This document shows positions 38,610-49,600 of a stretch of 64,000 bases of DNA, piece by piece. The position numbers and the translations under genes are program-made. The first letter of the stretch is position 1. Each line of letters opens with the position of its first letter. Source of the DNA: Parelaphostrongylus tenuis (taxonomy: Eukaryota > Nematoda > Chromadorea > Rhabditida > Metastrongylidae). Under the pieces are notes generated by a model, which was not told the origin of the DNA, did no database searches, and saw nothing but the letters and a program-made list of their open reading frames with translations. The DNA lies in the NCBI GenBank assembly GCA_019055375.1, contig JAHQIW010005074.1:1-64000 (forward strand). Direction: 5' to 3'.

Positions 38610-39020
38610 AAACCAAACACATTGAAAATCACCGATATAGTTACTATGAGTCCAAGACGGAGTTTTTTCCAGCGAAGGCCTCTGGAAAATTGTGTATTTT
38701 TTTGATTGCACGCCGTCCCAAAGAGGTTGAATCGGATAGGACAAGTGCAAGGATCCGCACAATAGTGAAGTGTGGTGATATAAATGTGAAAACAGATGAG
38801 AAAAACTGCATATTTGACGTCTACACTCTTCCCACTAAACTTAGAAATGAGTGGTAAATAATTTATAAAGCCACGAAAAGCACTCACTTTACAAAGCCTT
38901 TGTAAACCATGAAGATGGAGATAAAAAAATTCGTTCAGATGGAGTGATAAAACAAGTATGAGAGGTATCATTGAAAGAAATAACCTTGAATGAACAAATG
39001 CGTCATAGAATCGCAATTAT
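38610..39020. other. No supported gene; dispersed repeat fragment
   Basis: A 136-codon minus-strand frame spans this interval, but its 3' part (38,615-38,690) is the dispersed block 'GACTCATAGTAACTATATCG' also seen, diverged, at 52.6 and 61.2 kb. I therefore do not call it a gene. Confidence 0.4.
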
Positions 39021-39189
39021 AATGGCAATGAAGGAATTGTAACAATTGGCCTCAGAACGCTCAATATAGGACACTGACCTTGCAGCGCAATCGGATTTCT
39101 ATACTATTCCGAATAGAGAGGTAGTATAATAATGATCCATGTACATATCGATCCTTGTACATCCAATAATCTTGAGTAACGTGTAGAAC

Positions 39190-39385
39190 TTTGGCGTCAA
39201 ACGGGAATCGAACCCTCATTTCACCATTTCCCGAAGCGTGTGCTAGCCAATAGAAAAAGTGGTGGCAAAACAGATGTTGGTAGTACAAGCGGTTGACATG
39301 CGCCCCTGGAAAGGGTAGAATGCGAGTTCATTTCCCGTCTGACGTCAAGAATTTGCATATCACTCAACATTACTGGGTGTAATTG
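39190..39385. repeat. Inverted pair of tRNA-like repeats (S3 family)
   Basis: Left copy (minus) holds GGCGTCAAACGGGAATCGAA near 39,192-39,211; right copy (plus) ends in GAGTTCATTTCCCGTCTGAC near 39,325. The layout, two tRNA-like units head to head, is a looser version of the 29.8 kb palindrome. A single + copy lies at 53.62-53.72 kb. Confidence 0.6.
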
Positions 39386-39549
39386 TAACACCACAGCAGC
39401 GCTAGAAGCGGTCAAATAAAGAAGAATTATTGCTGATCTACATACTTACCTTACTGAAACGAGAACGAGAAGATATGCAGATAGTGAGATATAATGTTGT
39501 TCATTTTTTCAAAACAATATCAGACACTATTCACGAATCCTCGAAGTCA

Positions 39550-39775
39550 TGTGTCCTGGCCGAGTGGCTGATGCTGGCCGCAACACAGCCTGGGCTGATC
39601 CTCAGCTCTTAACGCTCTCCGGCAGTAAACAATGAACACCCTATGGAATGCAACCAGGCTGTCTTCGACATTGCAAGGAGACGTGCTCAACCAGATTCTA
39701 CAACGTTCAAGAAAAAGACGAAAAACAAACTGATTATTAGAAATAATGGGATGCGTACAGTGAAAAAAGACTATG
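39550..39775 (+). repeat. S2 SINE-like element
   Basis: Starts CCTGGCCGAGTGGCTGATGC (tRNA-Leu/Ser-like A-box GGCCGAGTGG), then CTCCGGCAGTAAACAATGA, ACACCCTATGGAATGC, ATTGCAAGGAGACGTGCTCA, GTTCAAGAAAAAGACGAAAA and GGGATGCGTACAGTGAAAAA. It matches the 45.0 kb copy block for block. Confidence 0.8.
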
Positions 39776-40079
39776 AAACGGATCAAATAGAGTTAAAGTA
39801 AATCGACTATATAGAGCTGCTCGAAAGCTGACTAACACCTCGTCGACGACTCTTAATATATGCGTGGCGGCACCAGGAACGTCTACATCTCGAGTGTTTA
39901 CGAGATGAATCGTACATGACTCATGAACGGCAAAATGCTTTCTTTCGCTCATGTCCCTCATTACTCCCAATTTTGTCACTCTCCGACGATGTGAAGGGGA
40001 ACTAGTTGCAAAGGAGGTCATGTTGCAAATCGCGCGTATTTCAATATCCTCCTCATAAGTAATGCTTCCTTTTATCACT

Positions 40080-41880
40080 TAGTCCCTCAACAGCTCTCAT
40101 CGTCTCCTCAAATAATGCCTTGAGACGGGATTCAACTCTGACCAACGAAATCTCTCAAGGAATGTTTTTTCTTGAAAGTCAATAAAAAAAGAGATCGCTT
40201 CTCTTGATCGAAGCTATTCAAAATATTTGTGTTGGGCAAGTTATTGAAAAATCAATGCATTGAATTTAGCAAAAAGCGCTTCATTAGATAGTAAAATAAG
40301 GAAGACGATATGAGTGACAGATGACCTATGTGAGACACTTTGCTCGATGAATGGAAATAGTTTCTTCATCAATCGAGTACTTAAGGAGTTGATACCTTAC
40401 AGTTTTGTAGGAGAGAATTTGTTCTGCACCTTGCAATGCATGAAATTCTTATGAGATACTCTTACATTTTAAACGTGATTTCAAAAAATATCCGAGAAAG
40501 GAAGTCAGATTTTTGAAAGCTTCAGTGTAAGTGCAATAAACGGAAAAAGCACACAGTAATTGTATGAGAAGTCAGTGTTCCTTTGATTGTTTGATATGAT
40601 GATAAAATTTCATGATTTTAACTTCGCTCAATTAAGCATTTTTGCAAACATTTTGTTATACAACTTGCCTATACTTGCTATAAGATGGAGTTGTTTAGCA
40701 AAATACGATGCTTTACAGTCAGAGATCGATCGATCTCAAATGTTTTCATTTCACTTAAAAATGTTGAATATGATGTGAGGCAGCTTGGGACTGAAGTGGA
40801 AGTGACCATCAACTTCTCAACATATGCACCGTACTCAGTCTAACAACTGTGCGTATATACTCCAGAATAATTCGCAGAAGTTTGCTCGCTTTTTTGCATT
40901 ACGGTCGAACGAAATTAGTTCGGTGATTGAGAAATGCCAAGAGGCCTTGCCCAATATTATCACCCTCCTTCCCCTCTCCCCAATGAGCAAAATTACAAAG
41001 GAAATGATTCTTAAGAGCCGTTTTTCACCACGCATTAACATGGCATCACATATTAACCTTTCCAGGACCACCAGTTGCAATCGCCACGCGCAGTGTAAAT
41101 TGCAGAATCGCAGACCAGGTGCACAATTTTTGGTATTAGATTAGAGTTTTTTCCACCGTTTTGGGCAAAAATGTGAAATCTCTTGTGATAGTTCGATAGC
41201 TTAAGATTTTCTCTACACATTCGTATGCTCTTGGTTCAAATATAACGTTGTTTAAGTTGGAAAATAAGCTCTCTTTTACTACGCAATCACAGTGATGTTG
41301 ACGTTCTGTAAATCGTAATAAATTGTAAAAGAAAATTATGATATGGATCTATCGCTTTTGATATATTTCATTATAAACAGTACTTAAGAGATATAATAGT
41401 GACTGTAAATCGATAAACAGTAAATATCATATCATAAAAAGCTGTTGCGCAGTGCATGCGATGCGAAGCAAAACGCACTTTTGATTCATCGTTTTTACAG
41501 CGCATTGAAAACCTCCATTTGCCATTTAATTCATAAACTAAATTGATATTTAGAATCGCCATTTCTTTAGCTATCCAATAACTACTAAAATTTTGGTGAA
41601 GAACCTTTGTTCCGTGAGAAAACTATATAAACAAGAATACAAATAACACTGTCCACTCTAAAGAAAGAAAACGAAATTTCCTCTTCATTGCTACAGCTCA
41701 CTGGAGAAGCGCCGTCAAAAATCATGCATACCATCAAAACCGCAAATTTTTCAGCTATCGAATCACTACTTAGGGAGTAATAAAAATTCTGGGTCGACGA
41801 GGAAACCACAAAAATATGCGCGTAGCATGAGTGGCATCTGATCCTGAAACGATTAATCAGTCTTCTGCGAAAAATCACAA
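40080..41880. other. No supported gene
   Basis: Only short frames and dispersed repeat pieces (the 'CTATCGAATCACTACTTAGG' type near 41,753 and a similar one near 41,570). A 40.59-40.70 kb stretch recurs near 44.21-44.26 kb (ATTTTGTTATACAACTTGCC versus ATTTTGGTATACAACTTGCC). Confidence 0.4.
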
Positions 41881-42127
41881 TGTAAGCTCCGATTTGTGGG
41901 CGCTTTTCACTAAACACGGTCCCATCACAGGCTGTTGAGAAGTCTGGTGCCATGAATTGAGAAACTGGTAATGAATGACTATAATTCGCCGTTGAAACGA
42001 CGATATCGATGGAGAGCGAAAGAGGTGTAGAGACGAGAAAATCGGCGAACGAGGTGACACAATCGACTGATAGATTGTTAACATCACTGAAAACGTCCCC
42101 CCGTGTTCCAATTTCCCCGCGTCCGCC

Positions 42128-42172
42128 GTCCGTCGAGACCACGCCCACTTCGTGGGCGTTATATATAGCCGA
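42128..42172. promoter_or_regulatory. GC-box hairpin beside a TATA-like sequence
   Basis: ACGCCCAC-TTC-GTGGGCGT is a perfect 8-base-pair inverted repeat followed directly by TATATATAGCC. GGGCGTGG-type boxes and a TATA-like run so close together suggest a promoter, but no gene with a supported first exon starts next to it; idhb-1 begins 1.5 kb further on beyond a mariner derivative. Function is inference. Confidence 0.3.
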
Positions 42173-42295
42173 TCTGTTGGGCGTTGAATAATCATTTCTC
42201 GAGATAGGAAGAGAAATTTAAGGATTAGGAAGATCTTAGAACTATGGAAGAGACTCTACTGTTTCCCTCTAGGATTGCGGATACTATGTACAAGT

Positions 42296-42822
42296 AGGTT
42301 GGTGAAAAAGTTATTGCGGTTTGAGCACAGTTAAAATTCATCACTTGAAAGTGGGATATATTCTTGATTAAATGTGGCTTATTCCATGTAATTTAAAAAC
42401 TCATTTCTCGCTTTGTGTTTTGTTGTTAGTGACGGAATACTTGCAGTTTATTTAGATTCATTTATGGACTATGAAAAGGACGTTGGATGGTGCAAAAGAA
42501 GTTGCGGTTTGAATTGGTAAGTATGAAATGAGTCGTAAGCAGCAGAGAGACAACTCGTAATATCGAACAACACTCAGTTTGGCGCGGGAACTACTAGCGA
42601 ACGTTCACAACATTGGTAATCCAGCCGCAGCTACTTATGCACCAACCTCATTAGAACCAGTGAGAAAAGCAGTCATCGAAGCCAATCCTCTTAAGACACA
42701 CGTGATGGTGTACAAGCACTCAGCGTTGACCATACTATCATTCTGGACATTTTAAGCGAATTACAGACGGTAATCGAGGCTTGAGCACGCTCCGAAACCG
42801 CAACGATTTTTGCACCAAGGTA
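42296..42822 (+). mobile_element. Non-autonomous mariner (Hsmar1/bandit-like) derivative, copy 2
   Basis: Left end AGGTTGGTGAAAAAGTTATT and right end AACGATTTTTGCACCAAGGT are inverted, Hsmar1-like termini. An inner copy of the end (TTGGATGGTGCAAAAGAAGT) lies at about 42,483, as in the 26.8-27.4 kb element. A GTAAGCAGCAGAGAGACAAC stretch corresponds to the 'RKAAETT' transposase segment of that copy but is frameshifted. About 530 bases, far below the roughly 1.3 kb of a full mariner. Confidence 0.75.
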
Positions 42823-43645
42823 ATATTGTGTTTTACATGATACTGTGATCTACAGTCCAACCAGATTACTGTTTTTTGAGCGTTCACTATCTTACGTTGA
42901 CTTTACTTTCTCAAATTTCCGCAGCCGGCTCTTTGAAATTACGGCCAGAGATAGCAATTCAAATGAAATAGCAGTTATTAGCTGAATAAAATTTAATGAT
43001 TTTATTTGGAAAAGCAGAATATCAGCCGAATAGGTTAGCATTTGACTGGGCCCCTTCAATGTAACACTTATAAATAGACATCCGATCGATCGAGTAATAA
43101 AAACTCCGATCGCGGAAAACTCTGTGTAAACGGAAATCGACTATTGAAAATATTATCTACTTGTCCCGCTTTTTTTCGTTTATTTTCAAAAGCTTAGGAT
43201 TTGCCCGAGATTTCTTATGCTAAGTGGCGAAGAATGAGATCAAAATACTCACTAGATTACAAACATAAATTCAATAAAGAAACTTACCTTACTACTCCTC
43301 CTCCCCCTCGATTTAAACGTGCTCGAATTGACGAGGTGCAGATGCGCAGCGTATGTCGTCTAGCTCGCGACAAGTGAACAGCCAGCGAGCAAGCGGGTCC
43401 GCTTGTTCTCACGCCTCATCCGACGAGACTCGAGTCGATATACGTTGTTTAATCACAAGTCCCGAAATCGAAAAACCCCAATACTACTCGTATTGATTGG
43501 CCTAACGATCGATTTTCGATCGATAACCGAGTCATCACGTCACTTGTCGCCTGAACACCTTTGGTATCCGCTAATAGCCATGTGTGAACGGATCCACTCG
43601 AGTTTTCACTTGTGACGATTTTTTGTCTCGAATATAATCGATCGT

Positions 43646-43655
43646 ATGTTCCAGG
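43646..43655 (+). promoter_or_regulatory. Possible spliced-leader trans-splice acceptor for idhb-1
   Basis: ATGTTCCAG ends at 43,654, one base before the ATG at 43,656. An orphan 3' splice site directly at a start codon is the usual mark of spliced-leader addition in nematodes. It fixes the start of the mitochondrial presequence. Confidence 0.5.
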
Positions 43656-46600
43656 ATGTTGTCCCGGATGGTGGCACCCGTTGTGCCTCGAATCAGTAAC
43701 CAGTTACTAACAGCTCAACGATCGGCCGCCATTTCCGCTTCGAGACCTGCTCCAGAAATTGCACACAAATTAAGGGTACACAGTTTGCGATACCGTATCC
43801 TTTAAATACGACCACATTTTTTTTAGTTGGGTTTATTTGAAGATAACTAGTATACCTGGTGATGGTGTCGGACCAGAGCTGATCTACACAGTTCAGGATA
43901 TCGTAAAAAACACTGGAATACCTTTGGAATTCGAAGGTGAGGCGTATCGTAGAGTTCCTTGTCTCGACTTCTTCTCCTTATTTTAGAGATATTCCTTTCT
44001 GAGGTTCATTATACACGATCGGCATCGATTGAAAATGCCGTGAAGTCGATTTCTAAGAATAATAATGTTGCACTCAAAGGTCGGTACTGTTTGAATGACG
44101 ATTTCTTTTTTGTTTACATTTCTCCTAATTGGTTGCTCCATAAGTTTTTAGAGCAATAAATACTGGATTTATCAACCGGAAATAATCAATGTGGCATGAT
44201 TTTAGTACCATTCAATTGCTCATTTTCTTACGAACATTTTGGTATACAACTTGCCTAGACTTGTTTCAATTCTTTGAGGACCATGAGAGTCATTTTGATG
44301 CTCACCGTGCGATGACGAATCACACTCAGCTACTGCAGTGGCAGCGTCACATCTCGTGGGGAAGTAGGCAGATGGGCCAGACACGCATGCGCAGACATAC
44401 AGAGCCGTTTGTCTGACTGTCTGACGAGTGACGACACGACGCCACCTACCTATCACCGCTGCTCCTCAAGGTTAAGATGGGGCTATCGTGAGAACAAATT
44501 TGCTTACTAACGCACGAATGCCGCGTAGGGGAAGATGCCAGTGAAGAGGCACGCAAGATCAACGGGCCTTCGTGAGGAGGGTCCCAGCGCGACTGGTCCT
44601 CGAGACCGTTCCCTCCAGCATTGAACTTCGCAAAGAACTAGTTGTCTTTTCTGCAATCGTATCATCGACCCATGCTCCGTTAATCATGGGTGCCGCTTCA
44701 CTAGCATTTCCCCTGCTCGTCATTCGTGCCTAAGTAGCAAGCGATTTACTTCCGAAGATGGCTCCATCGTCAGGTAGGTATAGACAAGTTAGGTAATGTA
44801 TATGTAAGTTAGACAATTAGAATGTTTGCAAGAAAATGCGCTGTTGAGCTATACCTAAATCATGCAGAGACGGCCTTTTTCGCTTATCTTCAGAGTTTTA
44901 ATCACACGATAGTTGGAAGCTCGGAAATTCCGTGCTCTAATAGTTTCCTGGAAGTGCTTTTTTAGTGCTTTGTAGCAGTGAAAATAATTTCATATTACAC
45001 ATTTGGCACGTATTTTCGTCATTTATTCAAAAATTTGGGGACACCGCGGCCGAGTGGTTCTGATGCTCGTCGCGGCGCGCGTGGAGCCGAGCTCCACCCG
45101 CAACTCTCTCCGGCGGTAAACAACGACACCCTATGGAACGCCATAGCCAGGCTATCCACAAGGTTGCAAGGGCGCTCGCTTAGCCACTATTCTACGACAT
45201 TCAAGCAGAAGACGAAAAAGCGAAATGAATGCTTGAATTACTGGGATGCGCGCAGTGAAAAAAGCACTGTGAAACTCATCATTAGAATGTCTAGAGTTAA
45301 TTTGGAGGTTTTGCCTTTGTTTCCTCGAAGTTTTCTAGCATTTTCGTATTAGAATTGTAGAAGAAACCTTCTTCTATCTTTCTATAGGCTGAGGCTCTCG
45401 ATTTAATCTTATACTGCGAAATAAATCCGCTACTAAGCTCAATTATAAGCAGTCTGAAACTAGGAGTGCGAAACGTATTTTTTTCTTGCTCTTCTAGCCC
45501 TGTACGAAGACCTTTTCGAGAAACAGGCCTATTTTCCGAGTCGTCTGAACAGCGCATGTGAAACGCAGTTTTATTTTCGCTACTACAGCTCTTAAAAAAA
45601 GCTTTTTCGGGTATTAAAGACATTATTGAGATCATTAGGATTTGAGCTATGGTATTTATTGCGGTACTAAGGGAAAAGCGAAAAAGGTCTCATGTTCAAG
45701 AGATTTAAAAAGTAATGCGATAACGGAGAAGTTTCGATTCGTTTAGGCGCAATTCAAGAATCCGCTGTTCTTCATACGGAAGGTGAACTTAGAGGACTCA
45801 ACATGCGCCTTCGTAGGGCCCTTGATCTTTTTGCAAATGTGGTACACATCAAGGTATTGTATGCTTAGTAATTCACTCATAAGATTGATATACGAATTTC
45901 CGCTATTTAGTCGTTAGATGGTATCAAAACTCGACATGGAAAGAAGCTTGATTTTGTTATTGTAAGAGAGCAAACGGAAGGCGAATATTCCAGTTTAGAA
46001 CACGAATTAGTGCCAGGTATGTCTGCTTTTGAATTCGATTTTCCTACTTCATCTAGTGGTATTTGTTTGTCAGTGTCCGACATTATTAGCGCAGTAATTA
46101 GCTTGAGATGAGCGCATGTGGTGTAGTGGTTAGAGGCGCTGTACGACACACATGTGGTCGATCAGCCTATGATCGATGGTTCAATATCTCACTCAAGGCT
46201 TACTGCGCCTTTCATTCCTTTAAGTTGCCTGCGGAGTCGGCGATTTGGTATTAGGTTTGTCTAAGAGAATAACAGCACTGACCTGATGCATCGATAGGCT
46301 ATTGCGAGTCATTGTAAGAGCCACTGTACGTCCAGTCACTTCTACAATGCTCCTGATCTCCTGATGGAATCGAATGCATGGCGCATCCTGCAGGGTTTGA
46401 TTTACTCCGAGAGCTTCAACCTCTGTTCTTTTGATTAACGTGAAAAGAAAGATTTTTTTTTGCAGAACTGAGGCGGTCCTCTGCGCTAGTTTCCATCGTG
46501 GCAGATTTTTTTTTACATGTTTAGTTTTATGACTTCCTCAGTATGTAGCAGAACATTTCAATCGACTGTTGAGACCTCGTTTAGGCATAATATAATCTAG

Positions 46601-49600
46601 TTACATAATTTGTGCTTATCATGAGGTTTGTTACGGCATTTGTGAAGTGCTAGACACAGGTTTCGGCCTTCCAAGGGTTCCTACCTTGAGTACCGCAACA
46701 GACCTCTTGAAAGGCTCAAAATATGTTATTATGTTACATTTTTTTTAAGCGAGGTCTCAATAGTCGATTGAAAGATCTGTCGGTGGGCGCGAGGACCGGC
46801 GAATATAGAGGATGAGGCAATATTCGTAACCCATTTTGCTGAATTTTGAAGCTTTTGTATGCGACGCAATAATTCTCGCAGGAAGAACTTTTCTCTTGAA
46901 CTATGGGGATCTTGATACATATGTCCACGCAACAGCCCTACGCCATGCAGTTGACAGTCAATCACTCTGAAAGAACGCCACAGTGATCTTTTTACCATGC
47001 GTACAGTACAAAAAGTTCGTCGTCGATTCCTCTACATGGGGATATGCCCCTGAGGAACTGACTGAATGAAAATCACCGTGCTGCTGATGTGGCTGGAAGG
47101 TCGAAACACGAGTCTAGCACTTTATAAATGCCGTAACAGACCTCATGAAAGGTCAATATATGTTATCAGACCTCCTAGTAGCTTGTCACTTTAATGTGCT
47201 GAGAAATTTTCCTCTTTTTTAGTAGTGACCTTCTCTACACAGTATTGTTTCATCATCTCGCTCAGATACCTTCAATATTGCAAGGAGAATCGTCTCGATC
47301 AACATTCCACTTATTCATGAAGAAAACGAAATCTCTAAGCAGCAGACGGAACAGCTTGTGAAATATACGAAGACCTTTGCGTAGGATGATTGCCAGGTTA
47401 CGGATCGAATACAGGAATAACAATAAATAAAATCTGAAGTATTTCCGGCTACTGCATGACGATTTCGACAGCCATTAGCATAACCGCCTGCGTGAATATT
47501 CTGGGGGAGAAGTAATCTAGAATCAAGTGTTACGATTGCATACGCATGCGTCAGAAGCAATAAAGGAAGCAGATGAGTAGGTAGTTATTTTTGACCTCGC
47601 TTTGAGTCAGCTACAAGCGCGTGTGACGCAGTGGTTCGAGATGCTTTGCGGCACACAAATGGTAGATCTCGATGGTTGATGGTTCGATTTCACTCCTACG
47701 GCTCACGAAGTCTTTATCCCTCCGGAGGTGGCGAATTGGTGTCAGACACGTTGTTAGATGGAAGCGAATGTGTGGCGCATCCGCGAGGTTTTGATCAACG
47801 CCGAGAGCTCTATCGAGCTTCTTCTTTAAGCAAACTAGGGGGAATCGCGTATTGGTCTTATTTCCATAGCCATTATACCTAATTTCTTCATTTCTTTGAT
47901 TTGAAGAAAGTTCATGAACAGAATTTGCTAGATTTCTGAAGTACATTTTACTTTAAGGTGTCATCGAGTGCCTGAAGATTTCTACGTTTGAGAAATGTGA
48001 ACGAATAGCAAAGTACGCGTTCGACTATGCAACTAAACACGGTAGAAAAAAGGTATTTTTCCAAAATAAGGTTCTTTGTAACTATTTTTCGGATCTTTTC
48101 CGATATGGGGCCAAAACTGTCGATGATGGGGTTTTTCGCTGCATGAAGATTTTCCACTCGACAAATACTAATCTCACGAAAGTTCAAATCTTGGAGAATT
48201 GGAAGTAAATCTTTCTCAGAAAGACCTTTTTTTTTACAGCGCTGTAGCATTCAAGATAAAGTTTTGTTTCACACGTCTCGCTTTATCGCGTGGATTTTTA
48301 TTGATATTTGGGAATTTTTTTCCGTTTCGTGGGGTTTTTTGACGATTTTGTTTTGAAAATGTAGAAAAAACATTTGCTCTGTCGTTCCAGTATTTAGGCC
48401 TTTTATTTTCTTTGTGTTTGTCGAATAGTCCCGTAATAAAACCTGAGCCTAAGCACGAAATGCATACGAATGTGTAGACAAAGTTTTGAGCATCAGAGTC
48501 TTTTGTTGTACTTAAATTTTTTCGTGAAAGTGGAAAAAGTCTAATTCCAATAAGAAAAATCGATCGCACTTCACATATGAACTATGGCTGCGCGGTCTAT
48601 CGATCAGTTATCGATCCACAGCCGCTACACACCCTAACCACTTTGCAATAAGTTGCGTGTTTGAAGATCAATCTTATTTTCTCTGCTACAATGCCGAGAA
48701 ACGGTCTAACACAGTTTTGGAATAGACGAAATTTACGCTATCGAAAGGTTAGTATTTGTCTGAGAAAAGAGCTTTCATGCGATGTACAGACGGAATAAGT
48801 GTGGCGCCTGTGAAATATAAATTTATTTTGAATGCTGCAGCGCTACAAGAGGGCGTTCTAAAAAGCTGCATGTCTAGGTTTCCCAAGAGTTAAACTTTAA
48901 GTGGTTATAAAAAGTCTAATGTAAAGTCTTTACCCCCCAAAAGAGGTCCCCCCGATAGCGAAAATTATCCCAATCTTGACTGCCTTTAGTGGATTCCAAC
49001 TAAAACAAACTTTGTACTTGCATAAATAGTGATTTTTGTACGCTCTCTCAAACAGTTTGCCTTTGCCCCATTTTTTCAATTTACGAACGAAGTTCTCATA
49101 CCTCGGTTTACAACTTCACTGTTCTGGAATAGTTCTTGGAATGTTCTTGGTTCAAAATCAATTACGATGTAGAAATACATCAACATTCCCATCACATCAG
49201 CAGGATCTTGTAATCTAAAAGGACCTTGTCGAATTCATCAGTGCGTAACCTAACGCAAGACACTACAGTCTTCTCAAGCAATCTTGTTGCATTGTGAAGA
49301 ATCTGCTTCCGATATACTCGACGTGGAATTTATGCAGCGCTGAGGCTTCTTGAGGAGCACAGGATATGAAATCTTTGGTTGAACTGGATATTGTTATTTT
49401 GGAAGCGTTTCAAAGTAGCACGTCTCCGCTACCCTATTGGAATTCGTCCTTGTGCTTGATCTTGCAGATTGTACAGTCTCTTTTTATGCCTACAGTTAGT
49501 TACCCTCATGGCGACTGTCTGAAATTCCTTGGAAAAGCAATTCTTACAGAGTCCAAGGAAGATTTTGTGCTCCATCGCAAATTGCTTGTCAAATATAGGG

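Noticed and set aside
38606..39016. 136-codon minus-strand hydrophobic frame
   Set aside because: Part of it is a dispersed repeat, and the composition fits AT-rich noncoding DNA.
41585..42148. 187-codon minus-strand frame, the longest in the window
   Set aside because: It begins at a GTG, is Ser/Phe-rich, and its second half overlaps dispersed repeat blocks (CTATCGAATCACTACTTAGG type) found elsewhere. No family is recognisable.
46110..46185. Possible tRNA gene at the head of an S1 copy
   Set aside because: The acceptor and anticodon stems do not pair, and the same sequence continues into a 290-base repeated body in nine places.
48234..48569. 111-codon minus-strand frame rich in Lys/Asn/Phe
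   Set aside because: Overlaps dispersed repeat blocks that recur near 60.5 kb.
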